Shown one piece after another: positions 8,745 through 17,526 of a stretch of 64,000 nt of DNA; position 1 is the first letter of the stretch; each line of letters begins with the position of its first letter. Both the position numbers and the translations under genes were made by a program. The DNA is from Caballeronia sp. M1242 (GTDB taxonomy: Bacteria > Pseudomonadota > Gammaproteobacteria > Burkholderiales > Burkholderiaceae). The notes under the pieces were generated by a model. The model did not search any database. It was given only the letters and a program-made list of their open reading frames with translations, and had not been told where the DNA came from. Location of the stretch: contig NZ_CP071132.1 of NCBI RefSeq assembly GCF_017220215.1, positions 372,001-436,000 on the forward strand, read 5' to 3'.

Positions 8745-9372
8745 TCTGATCGATCTGCTCGCAGCCGGCGATGTGCGCGTCGATCGCATGGCCGTCGGCC
8801 GCCGTTTCGCGCAGGCGCTGCCGCTCGGTTTCATCGGCTCGGTGCTGTTGATGCTCGTCGTCTACGGACTGCGCCGCGATCTGGCGAGCGTCGCGCAGAC
8901 ATCGCTCTTCTGGGCCAAGATCGCGTTTCCGCTATGCGTCACGGTCGGCGCGCTGATTGGCGTGATGCGGTTGGGTCGCCCGGGCGCGCGCGGCGGTGTC
9001 GCGTGGCCGATTATCGTGCTGCCGTTTATCGCCGTGTGGCTGGCGGGCGCGCTCGTGCTCGGTCAGGCGACGCCCGCTGAACGCTTGCCGCTCATGCTCG
9101 GGCAGTCGTGGCGCACGTGTCCGTTCAATATCGTGCTGCTCTCGGTGCCGACGTTTCCCGCCGCGCTGCTGGCCGCGAGAAGTCTCGCGCCCACTGATTT
9201 GCGCATGACGGGCGCGGTGGCCGGCCTGCTGTCGAGCGGGCTCGCGACCATCGCCTATTGCCTGCATTGTCCGGAGATGAGCCCCGCGTTCTGGAGCGTC
9301 TGGTATGCCATCGGCATGCTGTTGCCGGCCGGCATCGGCGCATGGCTCGGGCCGCGCGTGCTGCGCTGGTAG
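8731..9372 (+). CDS. nrsF: NrsF-type (DUF1109) membrane anti-sigma factor
   Basis: A 213-residue protein with about six hydrophobic helices, family DUF1109, known as NrsF, the negative regulator of SigF in Caulobacter and Azospira. Cysteines at 69, 130 (WRTCPFN), 177 and 180 (AYCLHCPEM) can be seen. From memory the two functional Caulobacter cysteines are at about 131 and 181, which would correspond to Cys130 and Cys180 here. They lie in periplasm-facing loops and are the likely oxidant or metal sensor. The start overlaps the sigma gene, so synthesis is coupled. Confidence 0.85.
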   Translation: MRTDDLIDLLAAGDVRVDRMAVGRRFAQALPLGFIGSVLLMLVVYGLRRDLASVAQTSLFWAKIAFPLCVTVGALIGVMRLGRPGARGGVAWPIIVLPFIAVWLAGALVLGQATPAERLPLMLGQSWRTCPFNIVLLSVPTFPAALLAARSLAPTDLRMTGAVAGLLSSGLATIAYCLHCPEMSPAFWSVWYAIGMLLPAGIGAWLGPRVLRW

Positions 9373-9374
9373 CG

Positions 9375-9992
9375 CTAGCTTGCGCGGCGGACGCTCGCGC
9401 GGCGCCTGGTTGCGCCCAGCATGGCGAGCACCGGGCGCGCGGCGCCTTCGAGCAACTCGCGCCGCGGGTTGACCCGCGCCAGCACGCGCAAGCCCATGAG
9501 CGAAGCGAGCAAAGCCTTGGCGATATCGTCGGCCGATAAGGTTGCCGCGATGGTCCCGTCGTCCTGCCCCGCGCGCACGCAGCGCATGAAGAAGCCTTCG
9601 ATCTCCTTCAGCACCGCGCTCAACGCGCGATGAATCTGACGGTCGTGCGGCGCGAGTTCGAGCGCCGAATTGACGACAAGACAGCCCTTGCGATGCGGAT
9701 CGCGCACCGACAGTTCGATGATCTCGTCGAAGAACGCGAGAATCGCATCGCGCGGCGGCAGATGATGCTCGAAGCGCCGCACGCGGTCGCGAAAGCCGTG
9801 CTCCACATAGCGTTTCAGCGCGCGTTCAAAGAGCGCGCGCTTGTCGCCGAAAGCGTTGTAGAGACTGGCCGCCGTCAGGCCCATCGTTGCCGCGAGATCG
9901 CGCACGGAAGTCGCTTCATATCCGCGCGACCAGAATTGCGCGGTGGCCGCATCGAGCGCGGCTTCCTCGTCGAATTCACGCGGACGCGGCAT
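9375..9992 (-). CDS. TetR-family transcriptional regulator
   Basis: A 205-residue repressor. The N-terminal helix-turn-helix is standard (ALDAATAQFWSRGYEATSVRDLAATMGLTAASLYNAFGDKRALF in overlapping stretches, residues about 12-55), followed by a C-terminal ligand domain containing DPHRKGCLVVNSALEL, typical of the TetR_C group near AcrR/NemR-like regulators. It starts 15 bases after the glutathione transferase gene with a good AAGGAG site, so it is probably co-transcribed with that gene and may control it. The ligand is unknown. Confidence 0.88.
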   Translation of the reverse strand: MPRPREFDEEAALDAATAQFWSRGYEATSVRDLAATMGLTAASLYNAFGDKRALFERALKRYVEHGFRDRVRRFEHHLPPRDAILAFFDEIIELSVRDPHRKGCLVVNSALELAPHDRQIHRALSAVLKEIEGFFMRCVRAGQDDGTIAATLSADDIAKALLASLMGLRVLARVNPRRELLEGAARPVLAMLGATRRRASVRRAS

Positions 9993-10007
9993 GATCGAAC
10001 CTCTCCT

Positions 10008-10712
10008 TCAAGCCGTCTTCGGATAATTCGACGGGAACAACGCGCGGCGCGTCTCTTCGTCGTTGACCGTCTTGAACGCGTGCTGCTTATTCAATGCGCG
10101 AGCGCGCGCGACGGCAGGGCGCGCGTCGATGGCGGCGAACCAGCGCTGCAACTCGGGATACGCGGCAAGCGGCGCTTCGGTCGTCTTGAACACACGCGAT
10201 GCTCGGTCGATCCAGCCCCACGCGGACATATCGGCAATGGTGAAGCTATCGCCGACGATGTACTCCCGACCTGCGAGGCGATCGTTCAGCACCTGATAGT
10301 GCCGGTCCGCTTCACGCCGATAGCGGTTCACCGCATAGTCGAGCCCTTCGGGCGCCGCATGCTGGAAATGCACGGCTTGGCCGGAGAACGGCCCGAGACC
10401 CGTGGCGATGAACATGAGCCACGACAAAAGCTGCGGCCGGTCTTCCGGCGCGCCGAGGAACTGGCCGGTCTTCTCCGCGAGATAGAGAAGGATGGCGGTC
10501 GAATCGAACACGACGGCTTCCTTGCCGCCCGGGCCTTCCGTATCGACGATGGCGGGCACCTTGCCGTTCGGGTTGATCGCGCGAAATGCGGGCGTATGCT
10601 GCTCGCCTTTGCTGGTGTCTACTGGCTTCAGTTCATAAGGCACGCCCGCTTCTTCGAGAAACAGCGCGACTTTTGCGGGGTTGGGCGTGGGATGGAAGTA
10701 GAAGTGGATCAT
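10008..10712 (-). CDS. Glutathione S-transferase family protein
   Basis: A 234-residue cytosolic GST. The thioredoxin-fold N-domain runs to about residue 90 (MIHFYFHPTPNPAKVALFLEE in two stretches, then NPNGKVPAIVD with the cis-Pro loop and VVFDSTAILLYLAEKTG binding the glutathione gamma-Glu). The helical C-domain contains GDSFTIADMSAWGW, the N-capping box. The pattern is like the Ure2p/YghU-related bacterial GSTs. It forms a two-gene unit with the downstream TetR gene. Confidence 0.88.
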   Translation of the reverse strand: MIHFYFHPTPNPAKVALFLEEAGVPYELKPVDTSKGEQHTPAFRAINPNGKVPAIVDTEGPGGKEAVVFDSTAILLYLAEKTGQFLGAPEDRPQLLSWLMFIATGLGPFSGQAVHFQHAAPEGLDYAVNRYRREADRHYQVLNDRLAGREYIVGDSFTIADMSAWGWIDRASRVFKTTEAPLAAYPELQRWFAAIDARPAVARARALNKQHAFKTVNDEETRRALFPSNYPKTA

Positions 10713-10786
10713 GCGAGCGCGCTCCGGTTTGGCAGGCGATCATTTTAGATCGCTCGCTCCAAAACGCGCAACGACGCCTGCTTCTC

Positions 10787-11644
10787 TCACGCGCAGAGCT
10801 TGCGCACGATAGACTCGATATCGACTTCTCCCTTCACGATGTCTTCGCTATGTCCTTCGAAGTCGATCCATCCTTCATTGAAGCCGTCGAGCATGCGGAT
10901 GCGCGGCATCGGATTCTTCATGCACTGCTGCTCGAACATGTCGCGCCAACTCTCGCGCGGCACGGCTTGCGCGGTGACCGGCTTGCCGAGCACGGCTGAG
11001 AACGCCGCAGCGATATCGCGCGGGCTGACGCGTTGCGGGCCTTCGAGTTCGACGACCCGCGTGCCGTGCGAGTCGTCCATAAGCAACCGCGCGGCGGTTC
11101 TGCCGACGTCTTCGGTGGCGACCATCGGAATCGCGCGATCCAGCGGTTGCAGGAACGAATGAACGACACCTTCTTCGCGGGCCGATTGCACGTCCCATGC
11201 GCTGTTCTCCATGAACCAGCCGGGGCGCAGAAAGGTCACGGGTATCGGCTGCGCGATGAGCGCGTCTTGCAGCAACGTGTGCTGCGTGAGCAGATTCGTT
11301 TCTTTTGCCTGCGCGCCGATGGTGGACAGGCACACGATCTTGCGCGGCTTTGCACGCTGCACCGCAGAGACGACGGCTTCGATGACTTCGCGCGTTTCCG
11401 GAAAGCCGGGCAACGGATCGAACTGCGGCGGCAGCAGAATGAACACGCCGTGCGCGCCTTCGAACGCCTGCGCCAGCGCGTTCGCATCGGTCATGCGCGC
11501 GTTCGCGACCTCGCAGCCACGCGCCGCCCACGGCTCACCCTTCTTTGCATCGCGCACGACCGCGCGAACGCTTTGTCCCGCTTGCAGCAGCGCATCGGCG
11601 AGCGCGCCGCCCACTTGTCCGCTGATACCCGTGATGGCGTACAT
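10787..11644 (-). CDS. NmrA-like NAD(P)-binding Rossmann protein
   Basis: A 285-residue atypical short-chain dehydrogenase of the NmrA group. The dinucleotide site is ITGISGQVGGALADALL (glycine pattern GxxGxxG) at residues 4-20. VFILLPPQ and FLRPGWFMEN are family-typical. There is no YxxxK active site, which is usual for NmrA-type redox sensors or quinone oxidoreductases. The start at 11644 has an excellent AAGGAGG ribosome site. It is separated from the GST gene by 74 bases on the same strand. The function could be enzyme or sensor. Confidence 0.8.
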   Translation of the reverse strand: MYAITGISGQVGGALADALLQAGQSVRAVVRDAKKGEPWAARGCEVANARMTDANALAQAFEGAHGVFILLPPQFDPLPGFPETREVIEAVVSAVQRAKPRKIVCLSTIGAQAKETNLLTQHTLLQDALIAQPIPVTFLRPGWFMENSAWDVQSAREEGVVHSFLQPLDRAIPMVATEDVGRTAARLLMDDSHGTRVVELEGPQRVSPRDIAAAFSAVLGKPVTAQAVPRESWRDMFEQQCMKNPMPRIRMLDGFNEGWIDFEGHSEDIVKGEVDIESIVRKLCA

Positions 11645-11764
11645 GTTTGCTTCCTCCTTGCGAATCGGTTGATGTCTTGCTTCGACGACTCGCATGGTAG
11701 GCGGCGGCCCGCGCGGGTGAAATGCCGTGCGCGTCATTACATTGATAACGCGGCAGCACGAATG

Positions 11765-11814
11765 AAAAAGCCCCGCTCGCAAAAGGGCCGCAAAACAAGG
11801 CCGCGAACGGGGCT
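11765..11814 (-). terminator. Rho-independent terminator of garD
   Basis: Read on the minus strand, AGCCCCG (11814-11808) pairs with CGGGGCT (11775-11769), with further inner pairing, followed by a run of five Ts (11769-11765). It lies 27 bases past the garD stop. Confidence 0.8.
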
Positions 11815-11840
11815 CCGACACTTTGAGGACGACGCGTGCT

Positions 11841-13430
11841 TCAGGTCACCGGCGCCGGATTGAACAGCACGAGCGCGTTGTGCAGCTTGAGCTTCTCGGC
11901 GCGCGTTTGCTTGCGCCCGCTCGCGACATCGAGCATCAGACGGAACAGTTCCCAGCCCACGTCCGCGATGCTCGCCTCACCCGTCGCGATGGTCCCGGCA
12001 TTCACGTCCATCAGGTCATGCCAGCGGCGCGCGAGGTCAGAGCGCGTCGCGACCTTGATGACCGGCACTTCCGCGAGACTGTACGGCGTGCCGCGCCCCG
12101 TGGTGAAGACATGCAGATTGATGCCCGCGGCCAGTTGCAGCGTGCCGCAGATGAAGTCGCTCGCGGGCGTCGCCGCGTAGATCAAGCCCTTCTGCCTGAC
12201 CTTCTCGCCCGGCGACAGCACGCCCGAAATGGTCGAGCTACCCGACTTGACGATGGACCCCATCGCCTTCTCGACGATGTTCGACAGCCCGCCCTTCTTG
12301 TTGCCGGGCGTCGTGTTCGCGCTGCGGTCCGCGCCGCCTCGCTTCAGATAATCGTCGTACCACTTCATCTCGCGGATGATGGCCGCGGCCACTTCGCCAT
12401 TCGCCGCGCGCGCCGTGAGTTGCGCGACGCCGTCGCGCACCTCGGTCACTTCGGAGAACATCACGGTCGCGCCCGCGCGCACGAGCAGGTCCGTCGCGAA
12501 GCCGACCGCCGGATTCGCGGTGAGACCCGAGAACGCATCGCTGCCGCCGCATTGCACGCCGACGACCAGATCGGATGCCGGACACGTCTCGCGGCGGCGA
12601 TTGTTCAGCCGCTTAAGATGCGTTTCGGCCATGAGCATGATGGAGTCGATCATCGACTGGAAGCCGACGTGTCCCTCGTCTTGCAGCACGACCGCGCCGC
12701 CGTTCGCCTCGCTTTCCATGTCGCCGATATCGGCAATGGCGTCGTCGAGCGCGGCGGCCGCAATGGGTATGGTGCCGGGCGGCATCAGGCGTTCGGGCTG
12801 GAGCTTTTCGCAGCCGAGGCTCACCATCATCACTTCGCCGCCGAAGTTCGGGTTCAGCGCGATGTTGCGCACGGTGCGGATGGGCACCATCGCGTCCGGC
12901 GCTTCGATGGCGACGCCGCAGCCGTAGGTGTGGCCGAGGCTCACGACATCATCGACATTCGGGTAGCGCGGCAGCAGTTCCGCCTTGATGCGATCGACCG
13001 CGTGCTGCACGACATCCGCCACGCACTGCACGGTGGTCGTGATCGCGAGGATGTTGCGCGTGCCCACGCTGCCGTCCGCATTGCGATACCCCTCGAACGT
13101 GAAGCCTTCGAGCGGCGACGTGTCGGGCGCCTTGATGGTCGCGACCGGCAGATCGTCCAGCTCGGGCGGCGTCGGCATGCGCAATACGTGCTCGTTGATC
13201 CAGCTACCTTTGGGCAGGTCCTTCAGCGCATAGCCGATGACCACGTTGTAGCGGATCACGGCATCGCCTTCCGCGAGATCGGCGAGGGCCACCTTGTGAC
13301 CTTGCGGCACCCGTTCGCGCAGCACGAGCCCATCGGCGAACGTCGCGCCTTCGCCGAGCCCTCCGTCGTTCACGACGATCGCCACGTTGTCTTCCGGGTG
13401 CACGCGTATATAGAGCGGCGGCTGATTCAT
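11841..13430 (-). CDS. garD: Galactarate dehydratase (altronate/galactarate dehydratase family)
   Basis: A 529-residue UxaA/GarD-family iron-dependent hydro-lyase predicted to convert galactarate (meso-galactarate) to 5-dehydro-4-deoxy-D-glucarate. An N-terminal SAF-like domain (about 1-90) precedes the catalytic domain with SVGTRNILAITTTVQC, HTYGCGVAI, VQCGGSDAFSGLTANP and a late TGRGTPYSL. The ATG at 13430 (AGGGA nine bases upstream) is preferred over an ATG seven codons earlier. It is divergent from kdgD, which uses its product, so the pair forms one pathway. It is terminated by the hairpin at 11765-11814. Related altronate dehydratases differ in substrate, so galactarate is inferred from the partner. 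Confidence 0.87.
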   Translation of the reverse strand: MNQPPLYIRVHPEDNVAIVVNDGGLGEGATFADGLVLRERVPQGHKVALADLAEGDAVIRYNVVIGYALKDLPKGSWINEHVLRMPTPPELDDLPVATIKAPDTSPLEGFTFEGYRNADGSVGTRNILAITTTVQCVADVVQHAVDRIKAELLPRYPNVDDVVSLGHTYGCGVAIEAPDAMVPIRTVRNIALNPNFGGEVMMVSLGCEKLQPERLMPPGTIPIAAAALDDAIADIGDMESEANGGAVVLQDEGHVGFQSMIDSIMLMAETHLKRLNNRRRETCPASDLVVGVQCGGSDAFSGLTANPAVGFATDLLVRAGATVMFSEVTEVRDGVAQLTARAANGEVAAAIIREMKWYDDYLKRGGADRSANTTPGNKKGGLSNIVEKAMGSIVKSGSSTISGVLSPGEKVRQKGLIYAATPASDFICGTLQLAAGINLHVFTTGRGTPYSLAEVPVIKVATRSDLARRWHDLMDVNAGTIATGEASIADVGWELFRLMLDVASGRKQTRAEKLKLHNALVLFNPAPVT

Positions 13431-13477
13431 TTTCGATGATCCCTGATGCATGACGGCCCGCGCCGTCTTGGAGTTAT

Positions 13478-13582
13478 GTCATCCTACAACACATCGTCGT
13501 GCTTTGGCTCAGTGTATACCCGCAAAATAGGTCGCATCGTAGTACAGCAGTTGCCGCCGGCGCGGGCATGTTGTACGATGAC
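13478..13582. promoter_or_regulatory. Divergent garD-kdgD promoter region with symmetric operator pair
   Basis: The 198-bp gap between garD and kdgD contains two near-identical 12-mers in opposite orientation: GTCATCCTACAA (13478-13489), whose complement is TTGTAGGATGAC, and TTGTACGATGAC (13571-13582). They differ at one base. Each faces its own gene, and TATAAG (13584-13589) after the second could be the kdgD -10 box. A GntR/FadR-type aldarate-responsive regulator is a reasonable candidate, but no regulator gene is adjacent. Confidence 0.6.
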
Positions 13583-13628
13583 CTATAAGCGCTGCATTCG
13601 CCGGACGCTGCCAAACGAGACATAGATC

Positions 13629-14546
13629 ATGACGACACCGCAAGAACTCAAGCAAATCGTATCCGAGGGCCTGCTCTCTTTCCCCGTGACCGACTTCGAC
13701 GCGCAAGGCAACTTTCGCGCCGACACGTATGCGGAACGTCTCGAATGGCTGGCGCCGTACGGTGCGTCCGCGCTGTTCGTCGCCGGCGGCACGGGCGAGT
13801 TCTTCTCGCTGACGCAGCCTGAATATTCGCAGATCGTGCGCACGGCCACCGAAGTTTGCAAAGGCAAGGTGCCGATTCTCGCGGGCGCGGGCGGCCCGAC
13901 GCGCACGGCTATCGCTTTCGCGCAGGAAGCCGAGAAGAACGGCGCGCAAGGCATTCTGCTGATGCCGCACTATCTGACGGAAGCCTCGCAGGAAGGCATC
14001 GCGGCGCACGCCGAACAGGTCTGCAAGGCCGTGCCGAACCTGGGCGTCATCATCTATAACCGCGCGAATTCGAAGCTCAACGCCGACATGCTGGAGCGTC
14101 TCGCGGATCGCTGCCCGAACCTCATCGGCTTCAAGGACGGTGTCGGCGAGATCGAAGCGATGGTGACCATTCGCCGCCGTCTCGGCGACCGCTTCTCGTA
14201 TCTCGGCGGCCTGCCGACCGCGGAAGTCTACGCGGCGGCGTACAAGGCGCTGGGCGTGCCCGTGTACTCGTCGGCGGTGTTCAACTTCATCCCGAAGACG
14301 GCGATGCAGTTCTACCGCGCCATCGCGGCGAACGACCACGAGACCACCGGCAAGCTGATCGACGAATTCTTCCTGCCGTATCTGGCCATTCGCAATCGTC
14401 GTCCGGGCTATGCCGTGAGTATCGTGAAGGCCGGCGCGAAGCTCGTCGGACACGATGCCGGTCCGGTGCGCGCGCCGCTCACGGATCTGACCGACGAAGA
14501 AATGAGCCAGCTCGATGCATTGATCAAAAAGCTCGGCGCGCAGTAA
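13629..14546 (+). CDS. kdgD: 5-dehydro-4-deoxyglucarate dehydratase
   Basis: A 305-residue DHDPS/NAL-superfamily TIM barrel that decarboxylates and dehydrates 5-dehydro-4-deoxy-D-glucarate to 2,5-dioxopentanoate. Key stretches are FVAGGTGEFFSLT (substrate carboxylate loop), VIIYNRANSKL with the catalytic Tyr, and NLIGFKDGVGEIE carrying the Schiff-base lysine. The start is MTTPQELKQIVSEGLLSFPVTDF, typical of the family. It is divergent from garD and directly followed by a strong terminator, so it is transcribed alone. The dioxopentanoate dehydrogenase that should follow is not in this window. Confidence 0.92.
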   Translation: MTTPQELKQIVSEGLLSFPVTDFDAQGNFRADTYAERLEWLAPYGASALFVAGGTGEFFSLTQPEYSQIVRTATEVCKGKVPILAGAGGPTRTAIAFAQEAEKNGAQGILLMPHYLTEASQEGIAAHAEQVCKAVPNLGVIIYNRANSKLNADMLERLADRCPNLIGFKDGVGEIEAMVTIRRRLGDRFSYLGGLPTAEVYAAAYKALGVPVYSSAVFNFIPKTAMQFYRAIAANDHETTGKLIDEFFLPYLAIRNRRPGYAVSIVKAGAKLVGHDAGPVRAPLTDLTDEEMSQLDALIKKLGAQ

Positions 14547-14567
14547 CGCGCGTTCGCTTCGACAACA

Positions 14568-14608
14568 CGCCCCGAGCGCCGGATCTTGTGCGGCGCTCGG
14601 GGCGTTTT
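14568..14608 (+). terminator. Rho-independent terminator of kdgD
   Basis: Perfect 13-bp stem (14568-14580 with 14592-14604, GC-rich), an 11-base loop, then TTTT at 14605-14608. It is placed 22 bases after the kdgD stop. Confidence 0.92.
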
Positions 14609-14617
14609 GACTGGCGC

Positions 14618-14950
14618 TCAGGAAGCCGCGACCACGCGCAGCTCGAGTGCATCGCCACCGGCGGCGATATCGAGCAGACGATCCACATTGGGATGCGCCC
14701 CCGGACGATTGCGCGCGTCCGCCGTATGTTCCGCGAATACGCGCAACCCGTGCTCGGCGGCCTGCGCGTTCAGCGTGCCGAACGTCTCTTTCAGGTAGTG
14801 ATAGACCGCGAGCGAGCCTTGTTTGCCCGGCTTGTTTTCGATGCTCGCGACGACAGCGCCTTTCGCATCGATCAAATCGATACGCTCGATGCCTTCGATC
14901 GAAGGTAGTTGCGCGAGGTTGTCCTTGAATACGCTGCTCGGCTGAATCAC
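14618..14950 (-). CDS. DUF2322 family protein
   Basis: A 110-residue conserved protein of unknown function. Recognisable stretches are SVFKDNLAQLPSI near the start, VYHYLKETFGTL and GLRVFAEHTADAR near the middle and end. There is no signal peptide or membrane helix. The GTG at 14950 was chosen because GGAG lies eight bases before it and the resulting length fits the family. The frame extends further upstream but without support. It lies alone between the kdgD terminator and the porin gene. Confidence 0.7.
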   Translation of the reverse strand: MIQPSSVFKDNLAQLPSIEGIERIDLIDAKGAVVASIENKPGKQGSLAVYHYLKETFGTLNAQAAEHGLRVFAEHTADARNRPGAHPNVDRLLDIAAGGDALELRVVAAS

Positions 14951-15007
14951 GAAAGAGGCTCCGTCATGGTCGGTGAATGAGGCGGAGTATCTTAATCGAT
15001 TCACGCA

Positions 15008-16132
15008 TCAGAAGATGTGCATGAGGCCGACATATGCGCCGGTCTGCGATTCGCCGGCGAGCGGACTCGTGCTCGTGCTGGCGTCCGAATTGCGGGGCGT
15101 CGCGAATACGGAGAACGTGCCGTTCGCGCTGTTGCGCACATAGGCCACGGTGCCGTAGACGAACGTGCGCTTCGTGAAGTTGTAGGTGGTGCCGAGCGAA
15201 TACAGCATGGCGTGACTCGCCGGATCGTGGGAGGCGTCGCCCGCGCCCTCGCCTACATGAACATAAAAGCCCGCTGCGGTGACGGCCCATTGCGGCGTCG
15301 CCTGATACGTCGCGCCGAGCCAGTAATGGTCCGCGCTGTCGGCGATGCCTGCTGGCGTATCGGGCGCCGCGTAGTGCGTATAGGCGGCCTGAATCTTGAA
15401 CTTGTCGACCTTCAGGTTCGCGCCGACGAAGTATTCCCGCGACGACGCGAAGATATTGCTCAAGCGCCCGTTCTGGTCGCGCAACTCGTCGTAGATGCCG
15501 CGCACATCGAGAAGCGGCGAATGATACGTGAGCATGATGCCTTCGGAGCGCCCGAACTCGCCCGGCGCGCCGCTGTTGAATGCACCGGGTTGATTGCCGA
15601 ACGCATACTGGCCCTGAACATCGAAGCCATGAAACACGGGGCTATGATATTCGACGTTATTGTTCGTCTGCTGCCAGTTGCGGCCGCGCACGAGCGATGC
15701 CGACGACACCGCTTCCTGCACCATCGGATCGAATTCCCAGACGCCGTCGCTGTCGATGAAAAGATTGCGGCCCGCCTGAATCTGGCCCCACGTCTTCGAA
15801 TTGATGCCCACATAGGCGCGCCGCGAGAACATGCGGTCGCCGCCCGTTCTGCCGTTCATGATTTGCAGCGCGGTTTCCAGATTGAAGACGGCGCTCATGC
15901 CGCCGCCGAGGTCTTCGACGCCTTTGAGACCGAGCATGCTCGTGCCCCAGTCGCCGCCTTCCGCGCTCCATCGCGTGGCATTGCCGCCCGAGCCGTTCGC
16001 GACGTGATTCAGATATTCGATGCCGCCGTCGAGCCGGCCGTATAAGGTGACGCTGGATTGGGCGCAGGCGGTGGCGGATGCGAGCAGAGTGAACCCCGCC
16101 GCGACGGAGAAACGGATGTGGATGGCTTTCAT
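15008..16132 (-). CDS. Gram-negative porin (Burkholderiales OmpC-like trimeric type)
   Basis: A 374-residue outer-membrane 16-stranded porin. The signal peptide (about 24 residues, ending ATACA) is followed by the family start QSSVTLYGRLDGGIEYL. The signature RRAYVGINSKTWGQIQAGR in overlapping parts and the C-terminal GAYVGLMHIF, with the terminal Phe needed for BAM recognition, are present. A good GAGGAG ribosome site precedes the ATG. It permits diffusion of small solutes; selectivity cannot be read. Convergent or operon partners are absent. The 242-bp upstream gap holds its promoter and the curli terminator. Confidence 0.92.
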   Translation of the reverse strand: MKAIHIRFSVAAGFTLLASATACAQSSVTLYGRLDGGIEYLNHVANGSGGNATRWSAEGGDWGTSMLGLKGVEDLGGGMSAVFNLETALQIMNGRTGGDRMFSRRAYVGINSKTWGQIQAGRNLFIDSDGVWEFDPMVQEAVSSASLVRGRNWQQTNNNVEYHSPVFHGFDVQGQYAFGNQPGAFNSGAPGEFGRSEGIMLTYHSPLLDVRGIYDELRDQNGRLSNIFASSREYFVGANLKVDKFKIQAAYTHYAAPDTPAGIADSADHYWLGATYQATPQWAVTAAGFYVHVGEGAGDASHDPASHAMLYSLGTTYNFTKRTFVYGTVAYVRNSANGTFSVFATPRNSDASTSTSPLAGESQTGAYVGLMHIF

Positions 16133-16300
16133 TATTGCGATGCTCCTCTTATGGGGCGTGCCGGAGCGGCGCCGGCGGACCTAGCCGGGAACGTAGCATC
16201 ATCCGGCGAAGCTTGCAGAACTGGGCTTGTCGGAGGTGACTGGTTGACGCGTGCGGCGGCGTACGGAGTGCGCGTTGATCGTCTCGCGTTCGCGCCGCTC

Positions 16301-16344
16301 GAAAGCAAAAACGGGCGATAACGGCCCGAAGCCGTTACCGCCCG
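16301..16344 (-). terminator. Rho-independent terminator of the curli operon
   Basis: On the minus strand a 14-bp stem with one mismatch (16344-16331 with 16325-16312), a five-base loop, followed by TTTTTGCTTT (16311-16302). It lies 31 bases after the csgA-like stop. Confidence 0.85.
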
Positions 16345-16374
16345 AAATACAACTGATGGTGCTTCTACGCGTGC

Positions 16375-17364
16375 TTAGTGCTGCGCGATGGTCGTCTTGT
16401 TGCCCGAGCCGACTTGCGACACGATGGCGACGTTGCCCGTACCAGCTTGCGTGACCGTCGCCGTGTTGGCGCTGCCGGCCTGACCGATCAAACCGAAGTT
16501 GCCGTAGCCGGTCTGCGAAGCCGAGATGTAGTTCGCGTCGCCGATCTGAGCAGCCAGCAGGGTGGATTCGAACGAAGCGTCCTGATCGAGGTGCGCTTCG
16601 TTCTTCTTGCCCAATTGCAGCACGCCAGCCTTGTTGCCCGAACCGAAGTTCTGGTCGATCGAGGCCGTCTGGTCATAACCGTTCTGCACGATGCCGGCTT
16701 GATCGTTCGACGAGTAGTGCTGGTTCACATAAGCGTGACCGTAGCCGTCGCCGGTTTGCACAATGCTCGTGGTTTCGTTGGTCGCGCCGATCTGGAGGAC
16801 GTTGGCCAGATTCACGTTCGGCGAGCCGATCTGGCTGATCGTCGTCGTGTTATAGCTACCGTTGCTCGAATCCGTATTGGCGATGGCCGCGCCGGTTTGC
16901 TTGATAGTCACGCGGTCACGCTGTTCGTTCGTCTGCACGACGTGCGTGTCCGTGCCCGAACCCGTGCCTGCCTGATTGATCGCGATGGTGTTGTATCCGC
17001 CACCGGTCGTTTCGACGAGCGCCTTGTCCGCGCCGACGGTCTGCGTGATCGACGTGTTGTTACCGACAGTCGTGTCCTGCTTCACGGTCGCCGTTTCGTT
17101 CGACGTCGCTTGCGCGCTGCTTTGCTGGATCGTCGTGGTGTTGTAGCCACCGTTCTTCGACTCGACATCCGCATTCGCGCTGTTCGCGTTTTGCAGAACC
17201 GTCACGTTGTCGTAGCTCGACTTCTGCTGGTCGACGTTAGCCGTGTTGCTCGCGCCGAATTGCGAAACGAACGCCTTCTCGCCGGTGGAACCGTCCACTG
17301 CGAAAGCCGACGTGGAAGCCAGCGTTGCCAGACCCATAGCGATGATGATTGCCTTGACTTTCAT
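16375..17364 (-). CDS. csgA: Curlin repeat major subunit (CsgA-like)
   Basis: A 329-residue secreted amyloid subunit. The signal peptide is MKVKAIIIAMGLATLASTSAFA. The rest is made of curlin-type repeats of about 20-25 residues with the pattern Q-x-G-x-x-N-x-A-x-V-x-Q, clearest at the end (VTQAGTGNVAIVSQVGSGN). It is about twice the length of enteric CsgA, so it has roughly twice as many strands. The region before residue 190 has looser repeats marked by GGYNTTTIQQ and GSYNTTTISQ. It is the last gene of csgE-F-G-B-A and ends at a strong terminator. RBS GAGG eight bases before ATG. Confidence 0.85.
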   Translation of the reverse strand: MKVKAIIIAMGLATLASTSAFAVDGSTGEKAFVSQFGASNTANVDQQKSSYDNVTVLQNANSANADVESKNGGYNTTTIQQSSAQATSNETATVKQDTTVGNNTSITQTVGADKALVETTGGGYNTIAINQAGTGSGTDTHVVQTNEQRDRVTIKQTGAAIANTDSSNGSYNTTTISQIGSPNVNLANVLQIGATNETTSIVQTGDGYGHAYVNQHYSSNDQAGIVQNGYDQTASIDQNFGSGNKAGVLQLGKKNEAHLDQDASFESTLLAAQIGDANYISASQTGYGNFGLIGQAGSANTATVTQAGTGNVAIVSQVGSGNKTTIAQH

Positions 17365-17526
17365 TTTTATAGCCTCGTGGTTTGAGTTTTGAGTGACTTC
17401 TTTATTACCGACGGCTGGCAGCCCCTGCTGCCCTCCGTTGCGACCGAACTGCGCCCTCTTGTTCCCTACGTACTGCTTACTACGGTCTCCTCGCGCCGTG
17501 ACATGTCGCCAAGGCCGAAAAACGGG

